This document shows positions 10,715 to 21,602 of a stretch of DNA of 64,000 bases, piece after piece (the first letter of the stretch is position 1; the number at the start of each line of letters is the position of its first letter). The stretch is from positions 62,001 to 126,000 of the forward strand of contig JAMWFC010000051.1 of the NCBI GenBank assembly GCA_027475525.1. Reading direction: 5' to 3'. This stretch comes from Macrolepiota albuminosa (lineage: Eukaryota; Basidiomycota; Agaricomycetes; Agaricales; Agaricaceae). The position numbers and the translations under genes are program-made. The notes beneath the pieces were generated by a model. It saw only the letters and a list, made by a program, of their open reading frames with translations, was not told the origin of the DNA and did not search any database.

Positions 10715-11323
10715 TCAAGAAGGACCGAACCAAGAAATACGCTTGCTAACCACCGTCGGCCCCTCGAGGGGACCACAAAAGAGACGAGCGCCGGTATACT
10801 TGCGAGGGGACTAGGAGAAAAGGGCTGTTAGCCACGGAAGAAGGCGAGGTGATGGCTCAGTCACTAACCAGGTAATAGCTTTCCTCCATCAAAAGTTGAA
10901 GACAATCCGCCGTGTCTTCGGTGGTGATTTCCTGGATTTGGGCGACCGTCAGAAGGGCACTGTAGTGCGCTAAGAATAGCAAGACACGCACATGGAAAGC
11001 CCGACTCCAAGTGGCCTCTGTACCAAAACGCGTTAACGGGGACGCGTCTCCCCAAATTTCACAAGCAGCCCGCAGAAGCCGACAGCGACGACTCAACTCC
11101 ACTACTTCGTCGGCCAACTTAGGAATACCCTCTGGAGGGTAATGATGAAAGAACGAGGTGGCCCGGTCCAGAAAGGTGGGAGGGTCCATGGTAACATAGG
11201 CGCGATCACAGCTTCGAGTCCACACGCAACCAGACTGGCCCGGTCCAGAAAGGTGGGAGGGTCCATGGTAACATAGGCGCGATCACAGCTTCGAGTCCAC
11301 ACGCAACCAGACAGGGTGGCCAT
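10715..11323 (-). CDS. Element II antisense accessory gene 2
   Basis: Three exons on the minus strand. Exon 1 is 11323-10992, which is 255 bp after removing the artefact at 11159-11312 and equals the element V copy. Exon 2 is 10931-10869 (63 bp, as in V). Exon 3 is 10810-10715, ending TGA. Donors are GTGCGT and GTTAGT; acceptors are CAG and TAG. The protein is about 137 residues. It has a helical core (DPPTFLDRATSFFHHYPPEG, then RRCRLLRAACEIW) and a short RLFCGP motif shared with the element V copy. Apart from the artefact the frame is open. Function unknown. The shared layout 'LxxFF-PxxG-Y/RRxxLLxAxxxW' with accessory proteins 1 and 3 suggests paralogy. Confidence 0.65.
11159..11312. repeat. 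77 bp tandem artefact 6
   Basis: Period 77, in accessory gene 2 of element II; removal restores a 255 bp exon 1. Confidence 0.9.
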
Positions 11324-11845
11324 CGCAAAGACTGATGGAATCAAGTTGATGTATAAGTAATTTATAGGACACGGGAAGTGTTTCGATTAGCGACAGCGTG
11401 GGAGGACTTTTCTCAAGGAGCCAGGACCCTAACAGGAGCGCTAGCCAATCAAAAGCGTTTAACTTATTCTGGGTCCCTCCAAAAAGGGAATCGACATTTG
11501 ATGTTCAGCGCTTACTCACAACCGCACTAAACGGGCATAAGCGATCACTGGTTTTCTATTTCTTTATACGCGCTACTTCTTACATGGATCTGCTTATTTA
11601 TTTTCAGACAGTTCTTATTTTCTTCTTAGGCTGGCGCGGTAATGGCTATTGGACCGCGTCGGCAAAAGGGGTTTTTGCGCTGTGATGATCTACTGAGCGT
11701 TTCCCCTTTTTACTTATTTTTCTTTTGATTACTTACAAACTGACGATTTGAAGCAAAGGGGGGCGTTTATTTTAGTACCGCACACTACAAAGTACGTATC
11801 AAATGACATAGTCCATAAAAAGTTTAAAACGCTAAGGGTCACCAA
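11324..11845. other. Intergenic stretch in element II with a conserved block
   Basis: About 520 bp between accessory genes 2 and 1 without a supported gene. At 11668-11706, read in reverse, it holds GGGGAAACGCTCAGTAGATC followed by ATCACAGC, found at the matching place in elements I, III and V. It should also carry the 3' end of accessory gene 1 and the promoter of gene 2. Confidence 0.55.
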
Positions 11846-14441
11846 CTACGGATCATACTCGGGAAGGGCGGGATCACCCAAAGGAAGCAAGTCCCCGTCC
11901 TGGATCGAGTTACTCGCTTGCCACTCAAGCGCAGCCGTAATATCGTCATGGAGCTCGAGCAAGAGGCGCTCGCGGCGAGCTAAGGTGGAAACACGAGGAC
12001 GCAGGTTGGCAAGTTCGCGACCAACGACTTCGGTCGCATCCTTGATATGGCAAAGTTGCTGGCGAAGGTCGGCAGAAGGACGGAGAGGAGTAACGGGATA
12101 GGAGAACTCGTCCCCGAGCCAAGGGAAGGCGTCGCCAGAAACTCGCATGGTGGGAGGGGGCGTCCAAAAGGGATCGAACTTATGGAAGGTTAGAAAAGGG
12201 GAGAAAAAGGGGAACAAACAAAGACGGACGTACCCAGACAGTTACAGGCGCACGGGGTGTCCACTCATGGCGCTCGTCGCCGGGGGACATAGCTCTGGCA
12301 GAAGAAAGATGGATGCCGTAGGGAGGCAAGTATCTCCAGCGGCGACGACGCTCACCTTCCGGCACCAGGGTTCCTTCGGACTCCGGCGCCGCAGAAGTCT
12401 CGCGGCTACTAGGAAAAGAAGAGGAGCTGTGGGGAGGAGTAAGGGATGGAGTAATAGGGAGAGCAACAGGAGTGTCGCTAGCCGCAACCGACTCAGGGGC
12501 AGGGGTAGCGCCAGCGTTAGACATAACGACATCTTCAGCAGCAGGGATAGCCACTACAGCGGGAACAGGAGTGGGGAACCTATCAGGCAAGAAGTTAACA
12601 CGCGAAGAAAAAGAAGTTAGGAAAAATGCGTACTGGTTACCACTGGGGCCACTCTGACGAGGGTTAGCAGCGATAGGGGGAGTAAGGCGAAGCAGGAGAG
12701 CGCGTACCGCCAACAGCGCATCGGCATCAACAACGGGCTCAGCTTCATCATCATCCTCTCCCTCGGCGTCCCTCTCAGTACCCTCCCCCTCATCCGTAGA
12801 AGACTCGGTCAAAGACAAAACCACAGGCGTAGCAGGCACTAGCTCGCGGCGCTTACCAGGGCTCTTGCCGGGAGACGCAACAACGGGCTCACGTTTCGAC
12901 AGAATGGGACGACGGGGAGAGCGAGCAAAAGGTGCCGCCACGGTGGTACCATCCTGGGTAGTCGGCAGCGCCAGGCTGGCTGCGCTGATAACTGTGGGTT
13001 GGTGAGTAGCCGCCAGATCACGTTGCTGCAGCACGAAGTCCCGAGCGTTACAAACCAACACCGCGCACTCATAGTTCCTTTGCATAATGGTGTCCCAACC
13101 ACGTTCACGAGTACAAATCCCGTTGAAGGCGCAACCTTGTTTCAACGCATCGCACCGATAGCAAGGCAGAGAGGCGGTAGGAAACCAGCAGCCCTCAGGA
13201 TCGTTCTCAGACCAACACTTGTCACACTAAGAAAGAAATCAGCAACGGCATGAACCTACTAATGGGCAAACCAGTGCTTACCGTGCCAATCTTTGCCCTA
13301 AACGCACGACGCTCCAAGGGCGCAACGGTAACCTTCTTCTTGCCGCCCAGTACTTGGACACCAGCCGGGACGCCGGTATCAATGACGGTAGTATCACGGC
13401 GAAGACGCAAAAGGTCGCAAAGCTCCGCGTCGGTGAACATGGTCTGGTTAGGCGCCTATCGACATTAACATTTAGGCGCTAAAGTCTAGCGACAACAAGC
13501 AAAGCACTTACGACATACAAAGGGGGAACACGAGCAGGGAGATTGATCTGGAAGGGGAGAAGTCAGAAAAATGGAGTAAGGAAGATAGGGAAGGAACGCA
13601 CGGTACGTTTGGGAGAACTAGCACGAGCAGGGGGCGCTCGTTCAATAACAATGGTGAAATTATGCGGAGGACCGTGGGAAGTTGGGCGCGTTGGGCCGGG
13701 TCGTGGCTTGCTACGAGAAACGGCAATACGTTTGATGGCCGAATGGGGAGGGGCAGTGCGAACGGGAGAAGCAGCGCTTGGGGCGGGCTACGAGAAACGG
13801 CAATACGTTTGATGGCCGAATGGGGAGGGGCAGTGCGAACGGGAGAAGCAGCGCTTGGGGCGGGGCGAATGGAAGAAGCAGCGCCACGAAAAAGGCTGCC
13901 AAGAACGGAAGGAGGCAGAACAGAAGTCGAAGAAGGAGGGGCGGTAGGAACAGAAGGGACAGTAGAGGCCGAGGTGGCAGTAGGAAGACTGGCGACGGTG
14001 GGAGACGTGGCAACTGACTGCTCAAAGGATTAACAGTGTAAAAAGGGGAGAAGAAAAGGAAGGACTTACCTTGCTGACCTCGGTACTAGCCAACAACGCG
14101 TCGATCTCGTCGGATAAGGAGGGAGCCTAGTATGGGCGCTGAACCTTAGCGCCACAGAGCCAAAATCAAACTTAGAAACTTACAAAAAGGTCCGCGAAAG
14201 GGTGCAACCAATCGGCACCTTCGAACTCACGGTACCGGGCCACACACTACTCACGAACCTCGTCACCCCGCTCCCAGGAACTGTTGGAGCCGCGGACCAC
14301 GAGCCAGCATCGATAAAGTTGCATAATGCCAGGGACGGTTTGTGGCGCATCGGCGGGACCGACAAACTTAGCGCAATCAAATAAATAGGAGGCCTTAGCC
14401 AGGAAATTGCGGAGAGCAGAGGCATCGAAAGAAGTGGACAT
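11846..14441 (-). pseudogene. Element II antisense accessory gene 1 (Zn2Cys6-like cluster protein)
   Basis: Six exons on the minus strand: 14441-14184, 14126-14070, 14017-13512, 13455-13282, 13226-12234, 12178-11846. Exon sizes 258, 57, 429 (after removing the artefact at 13710-13864), 174, 993 and 333 bp match element V almost exactly, which fixes start and splice sites. Exon 1 holds a helical domain. Exon 3 is Ser/Pro/Ala-rich. Exon 5 begins with six cysteines spaced CX2CX8CX8CX2CX6C (13226-13131), then a basic RSPRRP/GKSPGKRRE tract and an acidic stretch. Exon 6 is a predicted coiled coil. One true defect is visible: Trp to TAG at 14247-14249 in exon 1. TATAAAAA at 14498-14491 is a likely promoter. 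The gene is antisense to gag-pol, between pol and the 3' LTR. Confidence 0.82.
13710..13864. repeat. 77 bp tandem artefact 7
   Basis: Period 77, in exon 3 of accessory gene 1; removal gives 429 bp, as in element V. Confidence 0.9.
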
Positions 14442-14490
14442 GCTGGAAAGATGGGAAGGAAAATATGGGGAGGTGAAGTGCTGAAAACGA

Positions 14491-14498
14491 TTTTTATA
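14491..14498 (-). promoter_or_regulatory. TATA box of element II accessory gene 1
   Basis: On the minus strand TATAAAAA lies about 50 bp before the ATG at 14441. Element V has the same box at the same distance (44862-44868), within a conserved stretch (GCCTTATAAAAAT, then TTTTCAGC). This suggests the antisense gene has its own promoter. Confidence 0.6.
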
Positions 14499-14542
14499 AG
14501 GCGCCGGCGGCATTATATGGACCGTAGCGCAGTCAAATTAAC

Positions 14543-14697
14543 GACGGCGTTTGACTGAGGACAGTCAATTTTTCAGTTGGGGGGAGATGATAGGCTTCTA
14601 CTCGGACTGAGCGCATCAAGACGGTGTTTGACTGAGGACAGTCAATTTTTCAGTTGGGGGGAGATGATAGGCTTCTACTCGGACTGAGCGCATCAAG
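14543..14697. repeat. 77 bp tandem artefact 8
   Basis: Period 77 with one mismatch, over the polypurine tract and LTR start of element II. Confidence 0.87.
14551..14587 (+). promoter_or_regulatory. Conserved hairpin and polypurine tract of element II
   Basis: TTGACTGAGGACAGTCAA (7 bp stem, loop AGGA) at 14551-14568 is followed by CAGTTGGGGGGAGA, the polypurine tract, directly before the LTR start TGATAGG. The block is repeated at 14628-14664 by a 77 bp artefact. The same hairpin and tract occur in elements I, III and V. Confidence 0.75.
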
Positions 14698-15783
14698 GAA
14701 CATTATAGGCCGACCAACACTTGACACACTAGAGACTCTAGCGACCAGCATTGGGTACAGAGCAGCCCTAGCGCGGGCGCTCTATGGCAAGACTTATCCA
14801 TTCATCTCAATCACCAGTAGACCAGCATTGGGTACAGAGCAGCCCTAGCGCGGGCGCTCTATGGCAAGACTTATCCATTCATCTCAATCACCAGTATCAG
14901 CCCTCAGCGCCCTCCACCCAGTTACTTTGAAGACCAAGAAGACTCAGAACTCTTAGCGCTAGCATAACGGCGGGAGGTGACTCTGACCAAACCCCGATCA
15001 GTACTGAAAGGAGTTAGCAATTGGCGCTGTCAATCACCGAGGCATCTCAATCAGAAGTCTAAAAGGATCAATGGCGACAAGACAGGATACACGCAGACCC
15101 GACATTTAAATCTATCAAAGAATGGTACAATGTTTAGCGCCGGAATTAGCGCTTATGGCGTCTGTCGAGGATTCCCCGACCATACCCCAGGATGGCATGG
15201 CCAATTAAATTACATCAAAAAGTGAGCAAACTCGTACCACTTCTAAGTAGTTTTCGAGTCGCCATTGGTCGCCGTCACCCATGTGCTGCAGGTTGCCATT
15301 GACAGGTGGCCGTTAGCTACAGTCACGAAGAGAGGCGCTAATTGGTAGCGCTGTCAATGGACTTATTTTGGAAATAATGTAGCGCATAGTATAAAAACTA
15401 GCTACTTGCCATGTATATAACAACGAATCGTAACCTCTTGAGCACCGAGTTACACTTAGCGTTCAAATCGCACTAGCGTTGCCTGACTTTGTCACCAAGT
15501 TCGGCGCTAGCTTCGTCTATCTCGTCTTCGTCATTTACGGTGCCACCTACGGGCACGCTACGCTGCGCTATTTGTTTATTTCTCTATAACTTCTCCTAAA
15601 CTACGACGCTTATCACTTGCTAGGTAGCACCCGAGGCGCTATCGTCTAGCGCATCACCCCATCACCTCTGCTTGAGCACACCGGGACCCTGCCGGGACTC
15701 CTCACAAACCCGTACACCAGGCGCTGGAGACGGCGTTGTACTGCGTATATGTCCAGTGCACCCAACCACAGTTGGCGTCATCA
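14665..15783 (+). repeat. Element II 3' LTR (family B)
   Basis: It matches the 5' LTR at 1884-2926. It contains one 77 bp artefact (14743-14896); without it the length is 1042 bp. The LTR-like start at 14588 belongs to the artefact copy. It ends GGCGTCATCA at 15783. Confidence 0.93.
14743..14896. repeat. 77 bp tandem artefact 9
   Basis: Period 77, in the 3' LTR of element II; absent from the 5' LTR. Confidence 0.9.
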
Positions 15784-15787
15784 ACGG
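15784..15787. repeat. TSD of element II, right copy (ACGG)
   Basis: Pairs with 1880-1883. Confidence 0.88.
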
Positions 15788-15898
15788 CCATCAAATATTG
15801 CCAAAATTGGTTAGTTAGCGTGCGCTAAGGTACTCCGAGCCCGTGCCGCGTTGCCGTAGCCTGCCGTTGATGCGCTGATCCTGTATGGGGTCCTATCA
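15788..15898 (-). repeat. Element III 3' LTR, second part
   Basis: It continues the LTR cut at 1883 and ends GGGGTCCTATCA, like the right LTR at 62594. Confidence 0.92.
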
Positions 15899-15934
15899 TC
15901 TCTCCCCAACTGAAAAATTGACTGTCCTCAGTCA
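15899..15934 (-). promoter_or_regulatory. Polypurine tract and conserved hairpin of element III
   Basis: Read on the minus strand, TGACTGAGGACAGTCA (15934-15919) and then a G-rich tract ending GGGGAGAGA lead straight into the 3' LTR. On the plus strand the same block lies about 135 bp before the ATG of the antisense accessory gene. Confidence 0.72.
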
Positions 15935-16068
15935 CCAAATAAGGCTACCATTACCGCTTTTGTGACAAGTGGTCCGTGCGTTCTTGAGATTTTGTTTATA
16001 GTCCTAGCGTGTGAGTTTGGACTTCGTTTCTTCTCCCTATCTTTATCTGGCGCTCAATAAAATAAAAT

Positions 16069-18476
16069 ATGTCCTTCCGTATTCTAACTCCACCCCCCAT
16101 CCCATCTCGCGAGGCTCAAGACGCTGCCTCCGCCTACATCGAAAAGGCAAACAATTTTCTCAAGCAAATCGATGGCGTTGGCGCAGATGCGCCTGTAAAT
16201 TTGGTCGTTGCCGTGATGAAGCTATACGAGCGATGGCTGGAGATGTGCGTTCTTGGCATGGGATGGGATCGCGAAATAGAGGTTCAGGAGTGGTGCTGGT
16301 CACAGTACCTGGATCATCATGGCGCAGAGTGGCTAGCGCCCTTTGCTCGTTTTGTAAGTACCTCCAGTTCTTGCTGTGTCGCTAGCTGATCGAGTTGCCA
16401 GGCACCTCCTCCTGTCCCAACTATTGAGGATGAATTGGAGGACATCCTCTCTGGTGTCTTGCTGATGACGGTAAGCACGCCTGCACCTGAGTAAGTAACT
16501 CTGATCCTGATTTCTGACTTAGCTGTGGTCTGACTTGTCTCCTCATAGCAAACAGGAAGTGCTGGCGCTCTTGGCGTGGATGCAGGTGGAGGAGGAACTT
16601 TCTACTGCCGCCTTCTATGACGCTAAGGAGATTACAAGGATGCTAGAAGAGTGGGCACATGCGCAGGCATTGGCGGAGGAGATGGAGGAGATTGACTGTG
16701 GGAAGGTGCCCATCACCAAGGGACAGGATTTAATTGTGGCGGGATCCAGCAAGGTTTCGTGCACCGGCAGTGCACAGAGCCCAACACTGCTGGCTAGCAG
16801 GAAGGGCTCCCCAGTAAAGCCGGGTAAGGCTTTGAAGAAAGTGAGTTTTTACCTCTTCTTGCCACTGCCGTGCCATGATAACCACTGTTTCCAAGTCTCG
16901 CAAGGGAAAGGCTCCCCAGTACGCGGTAAGTGTTCTTTTTAGACCTAGGCAGTGTTTACCAACCTATGTCTGCAGGTGCTAACGCAGACTATCTTTACCA
17001 ATTCTGAATTGAAGAGTCTGCTGGTGCCGCGCCAGAAAGATGCCGTCCTTGACGAGGGAATAGATGCGGGAGTTGTCTTGCCCAAGATGAAGAACAAGAA
17101 GACTGTTGCGCTCGTGGCAAGGCAAGAATTTAAGGATTCCCAGGGGGCGGTAAGCTTAGCACCTTTTCTGTTACCGTGCTTACTGACTTAGGTACTAGTG
17201 CAACAAATGCTGGGCTGACAACGACCCAGAGGGGTGCTGGTACCCTACTGGCAGTCAGCCCTGCTATTGGTGCGGAACTCTTAAACGAGCTTGTACTCTG
17301 GATGGCGCCAAGAGTTGCGAATGCGGGGGAGCTCCCAATGCGGTAGTGGAACGCACCTTCAAGCGCGCCGTCTTGGTCAAGAAAGCGTGAGAGTTTGTTG
17401 AGGGAGAGAAGAAGAAGAAGGCCACTGGAGACGCAGCAGCAATCAGCAAGAGTTCCCTGGCGCTGCCGACACGTCAAGGGGACAAAAACAAAACTGTTGG
17501 CAACCGTGGCGCCGGTGAGCGCCAAGGGACTATGGTCCCTTTAAAAAGACAAGTCTCTTTGCCTGCTAAGGGGAAGGGCAAGGCCAAACGTGTGTGGGTA
17601 GAGTCTCCTCCCTCTACCCCCGGAGACATGGAGATGGAGGAGCTGAAGAAGGCGCTTGCCGCCAGCTGCCTGCCACCAAGGGACGACAAGGCCGGGCCCA
17701 GCAAGTTGCTTTCCCCCATTTGCCTGAGAGGGGCTTCTCTGCCACTTCCCAATGAGAATGACACGGTAACGGACCTGCTGCCAAGGGAAGAGCCTCAGAA
17801 GGCGGCACCGACGGTGGCGACACCAAGGGGCAAAGGAAGCCCCCCAGCAATGGCGGGTGATGAGGACGTGGATGGGAAAGACGACATGGGTGAAGAAGAC
17901 ACCTTGGTGACCCAGCGCCAAGGCGATGGGGAGGAGACATCGGCAAAGGAGGTGGTAGGAGTTAGCCAGGAGGAGCCTGAGTGGTGGTGGCTACTGCCTT
18001 ATGGTAACGTTGCCCCCTGGGAGGTGTCAGACCCTGAGGACGTTGCCAGGCTGGAACCAAGGCGTCCCGTGATCGCCAGGATCAATCCTGCCTGGACCCC
18101 TCAACCGGAACCGATGGTGACTGGTGACGCTTTCCAGTGGCTGGGGCAGGACCTCGTTTACCCGGTTGTAGCGCTCAATCCTCGCAACATGTTGGAGCGC
18201 TATTCCAGGAGGGCAGCAATGATGGAGGCAACAATGAGTCGGGAGCGGGAACAAGTCCGAGGTCAACTGATGGCGCTGAGGTTGCGTTACTCCAATTTGA
18301 GTCGTAGCCTTCGTGTCCTTCGTGACTACCAGGATGATTGCCAAGCCGCTATGGATTGGCAAACCGCCAACAACATCTTGCTGGGTGATCTTCTGCCTCT
18401 GCGCGACTCCTCTTTGCTGGTACCGCCCGTCCTTGTAAATATATTTTTACCACCTCCTTGCCGAGTGAACGGATAA
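16069..18476 (+). pseudogene. Element III antisense accessory gene (Zn2Cys6-like cluster protein)
   Basis: Six exons: 16069-16353, 16402-16470, 16523-16840, 16896-16925, 16976-17149, 17199-18476. Introns are 48-55 bp with GTAAGT/GTAAGC/GTGAGT donors. Exon 1 encodes a helical domain shared with all accessory proteins (VVAVMKLYERWLE). Exon 6 begins with the cysteine cluster CX2CX8CX8CX2CX6C (17199-17294). It continues with a basic KGKGKAKR tract, an acidic stretch, the conserved WLGQDLVYPVVALNP segment and a coiled coil (about 18180-18370). Defects: an in-frame TGA at 17388-17390 where element I has Arg, and a deletion near 18420 that removes the normal acidic C-terminus and stop. It runs convergently toward the integrase end of pol. 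Confidence 0.82.
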
Positions 18477-18811
18477 GTCTCGTAATCTGAGTTAGCACAA
18501 CAACATAGAGCAAAGAAAGTAAAGCAAAAAGAAAGCAAGCAGCAAGTATTCTAAGGTAGGTTTTTTAGCAAGAGGAGTTGTAAGTGAGGGACTTAGACAA
18601 ATTTTTGAGGAGAAAGGGAAACGCTCAGTAAATCATCATAGCAAAAAACCCTTGGTGAGAGTTGCGCAAGGCGCTAAGCGTTGGCGACACGCTAGCGCTG
18701 CGACTTGACTATGTAAGGAATTGTCTGTTGGATATAGTACAGTAAGTATCGGCAAGAAAGATAAGTAAGGTAAGTAATAGAAAGAAAGAGCTTATCAATA
18801 TATAGTCTTTT
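18477..18811. other. Intergenic region between accessory gene and pol of element III
   Basis: No gene. At 18616-18651 it carries the block GGGAAACGCTCAGTAAATCA, continuing TCATAGC, conserved in elements I, II and V. It separates two convergent genes and is probably where both transcripts end. Confidence 0.55.
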
Positions 18812-19562
18812 CTAATCATTTTCTTCTTCTTCAACTAGAGTCGGCAAATCATCATCATCCAATAATTCTGTTTCTTCAAGTTTCCTAAGCTTGGCGGTGT
18901 CGATATCTAGCGCTTCAAGCGGCAAGTCAATGTGTTCTCTGGCGAGATATGGCAATAAGCAAAAGGTGGCAACAGGTCGATGTAGTACTGAACCATCTAA
19001 TTCACAGAGCACATAAGTGCCTCCATGGTTACGAGAGATAACTACCAAAGGTCCTAGATAGCGTGGGCGCATTTTCTTGTTATATGAGGTCTCGATTTTG
19101 GAGTTGCGCATAAGCACTAGCGCACCTCTCGGGAAGTTGTAATCCTTGATAGTGGCGCTATGCTCGGTTTCAAATTGTAGTGCTGCTTGGTGACAGGCGC
19201 TAAAGACTACCTCGTAGAGTCGCTTTAAATCTTCTTTCCTTCGTTGGAGATCAATGGCTTGTCTGGCGATCAGGTCGGTAGTTGCTAAGATGCTGTTGGG
19301 TGCTGGCTGAAGGTAGGTTGCTTCTATAATGTTGGCAGGGAGTAATGGATGGGTGCTAGTAGCCGTGTAATAGGGAGAACAACCCATGCACTTACAAATG
19401 GTAACTCTTTCCGACCAAAATATTGAATAGGTCACTTCACTCCAACAAGACTCGTCGCCATCGACTGCCTTGAAGAGCGCTTGTCGGACGTCAAAGTGTG
19501 GTCTCTCTACCAGGCCATTGGTGTGCTTGTTGTAGCCAGATACTCGAATATGATGGATATTG

Positions 19563-19716
19563 TATTTCTTGGCAAGATAGGTTAGCGCTTTGATAATGGG
19601 CGCACCGTTATCCGTGACAATTTCTCTTAGCGCTCCCCATATTTCTTGGCAAGATAGGTTAGCGCTTTGATAATGGGCGCACCGTTATCCGTGACAATTT
19701 CTCTTAGCGCTCCCCA
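19563..19716. repeat. 77 bp tandem artefact 10
   Basis: Period 77, in the integrase of element III. Confidence 0.9.
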
Positions 19717-20338
19717 ACGGCAAAATGACGTCCTCAAATAGCCACTTGGCAACCGCGTCTGTATTTTCTCTCTGAAGCATTCAAAAAATTCAGGCCAGTG
19801 GATTAGCGAGCAACGACCTTGAATAATGTACTTGTAGCGACCGTGGTAGTATGAGTACTTGGCGTGTTTGTTGAATTGGCAGAGGTGGCAAGTCCTAATG
19901 TACCAGGCGATGTCGGCACTAGCATGTGGCCACCAGAACCGTTCTAACAGAGAAGCTCGGGTAGCGTACAGACTTCTATGTCCCAGCTTGTCATGCATAG
20001 CGTGCAGGACTTGTAAGCGACTTTCTGGCTTGATGATCAGCTTGTGAGCGCCATCTCGATTTTGTCGCCAAAGGTGGTTGCCGGTAAAGAAGAAGTGAGC
20101 GGCATATCGAATAAAGGTCGTGTACTATTCGTCGGTAAGGCCTGCGGGTCGCTTAAGGTCTTGTACCCATTGTTCAACTATTAACAAGCGACTGTCTTCT
20201 GCCTTTGCCTTGGCGGATCAGGGAACGGCATCGTAGGTCAGGTTTCTGCTGTCTTCTCTTAGCGGATGTGGTTCCTGTATGACTTTTACTGGAGGCAAGT
20301 CTTGTCCAAGAATGCTTGCCATGTAGAATGTGAGGGGT

Positions 20339-20342
20339 GCGC
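20339..20342. repeat. TSD of element I, left copy (GCGC)
   Basis: Pairs with GCGC at 31850-31853. The intact pol of element I itself (about 25996-26005) reads GGGTGCGCTAAAGG at this place, confirming the target. Confidence 0.88.
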
Positions 20343-20392
20343 TGATGACGCCCAAAGTTTGGTCAGTAACAAATGTAGCTAAAGTGTTACCT

Positions 20393-20547
20393 AACCAAGA
20401 GTGTGCGTTGGGCGCGCTATAAGTGTGTTGAGGAGTCCCGGGCAGGTCCCAGAGAACGCGTCTGTGAAAAACCAAGAGTGTGCGTTGGGCGCGCTATAAG
20501 TGTGTTGAGGAGTCCCGGGCAGGTCCCAGAGAACGCGTCTGTGAAAA
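20393..20547. repeat. 77 bp tandem artefact 11
   Basis: Period 77, in the left LTR of element I; absent from the right LTR. Confidence 0.9.
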
Positions 20548-21254
20548 GGGTAAAAGTCGGTACGGGTCGGCAAGTGGTAAGCGCTAAGGTAAAGCGCCTA
20601 AGGAAATGCGGTAAGTGAACACGGCAAGGGTGAGCGGCAAGAGCACGATAAGCTTAGCGAGGTTCTAAGCGTCGATAATGCCTGCCGTAGTTGCAAGGCG
20701 CGAGTATGTCGAGTGTTGGCGAACGTCTGTAACTACCGATGAGTTTTGACGTTGCCGACCGTAGCGTAAATGAGCTCTTGAGCGTAAGGGAGACTGAAGT
20801 AAGGGGGAAACTGTGGTCTATTCGTCTGCTGTTCTGTATGTACAAGTCGGTAAGTAATATATATACTACAAGGAGTTCACCGTCGCCAGTGGCTAATGAC
20901 GCCAGAGTGCGGTAAACTGGAAAATTTCAAAGGGGTAGCTCCAACGGTTTCAGATCCCTACCGCCCATTCAAGAGCCTTAGCGACGCCAGGCGACAGATC
21001 GCGAAGCTAAACCATCACTCCATCACCCTTCTGTCTGTCAGAACCCCTAAGCGACGTTGGGCGCCAAATCGAGACGGTAAGCGGTGTCAGACGCCAAGGT
21101 CAAACGCCAAGCTGTCCGTCAGTTTTTGATAGATCATCAAGCTTCTCGCTAAGCGCTGTCGTCAGTGACTGATGCCATCTGTCAGTTGTCATTCTGTCTG
21201 CCGATCGGCGCTATCACTGATTGGATCTGCTTCTTGCCGTGCGCGGCCGTCAGA

Positions 21255-21408
21255 AATGGCTTAAAATGGGTAGAACGCGTGCGCTAAGTTCGGAACGAGT
21301 GCGGCAAGGTTTCCGGAGCCGGTGCTGAGCCAATGGCTTAAAATGGGTAGAACGCGTGCGCTAAGTTCGGAACGAGTGCGGCAAGGTTTCCGGAGCCGGT
21401 GCTGAGCC
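21255..21408. repeat. 77 bp tandem artefact 12
   Basis: Period 77, in the left LTR of element I; absent from the right LTR. Confidence 0.9.
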
Positions 21409-21443
21409 TGCGTTGATGCGCCTAACCTGTATGGGTCCTATCA

Positions 21444-21478
21444 TCTCCCCCAACTGAAAAATTGACTGTCCTCAGTCA
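21444..21478 (-). promoter_or_regulatory. Polypurine tract and conserved hairpin of element I
   Basis: On the minus strand TGACTGAGGACAGTCA (21478-21463) and CAGTTGGGGGAGA precede the LTR start TGATAGG. On the plus strand the block lies about 125 bp before the accessory ATG. Confidence 0.75.
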
Positions 21479-21602
21479 CCAAATAAGGCTACGTTACCGT
21501 TTTTGTGACAAGTGGCCCTGCGTTCTTGAGATTTGGTTTATAGTCCTGGCATGAGTGTGGACTTCGTTTCTCTCCCATCTTTTCCTGGCTCAATTAAATA
21601 AA

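Larger units (their letters stand above)
1884..15783 (+). mobile_element. Element II, family B Ty3/gypsy retrotransposon
   Basis: It is complete from LTR to LTR, in plus sense. Order: 5' LTR 1884-2926, tRNA-type primer-binding site 2930-2951, gag-protease 3318-5679, pol 5676-9510, three minus-strand accessory genes (9638-10383, 10715-11323, 11846-14441), hairpin and polypurine tract 14551-14587, 3' LTR 14665-15783. It is inserted in the left LTR of element III with TSD ACGG. Nine 77 bp tandem artefacts lie within it. Removing the one inside the 3' LTR gives 1042 bp against 1043 bp for the 5' LTR. Confidence 0.95.
18812..20342 (-). pseudogene. pol: Element III pol, integrase segment
   Basis: This is the 3' part of the pol gene, from the RNase H-integrase linker (20338) to TAG at 18812-18814. 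The HHCC finger (HDKLGHRS, CHLC), the NGAPIIKA segment and a C-terminal region ending in an acidic tail (EEEEND) are recognisable against element I. The frame is broken by stops and by the 77 bp artefact at 19563-19716. It is cut at 20342 by element I; the gene continues at 31850. Confidence 0.85.
20343..21443 (-). repeat. Element I 3' LTR
   Basis: It contains two 77 bp artefacts (20393-20547, 21255-21408). Without them it is 947 bp against 952 bp for the right LTR. The difference is made of one-base losses, mostly in homopolymers. Confidence 0.93.

Noticed and set aside
14588..14664. Apparent start of a second LTR or a small tandem LTR in element II
   Set aside because: It is the first unit of a period-77 artefact; the LTR length fits only if it is ignored.
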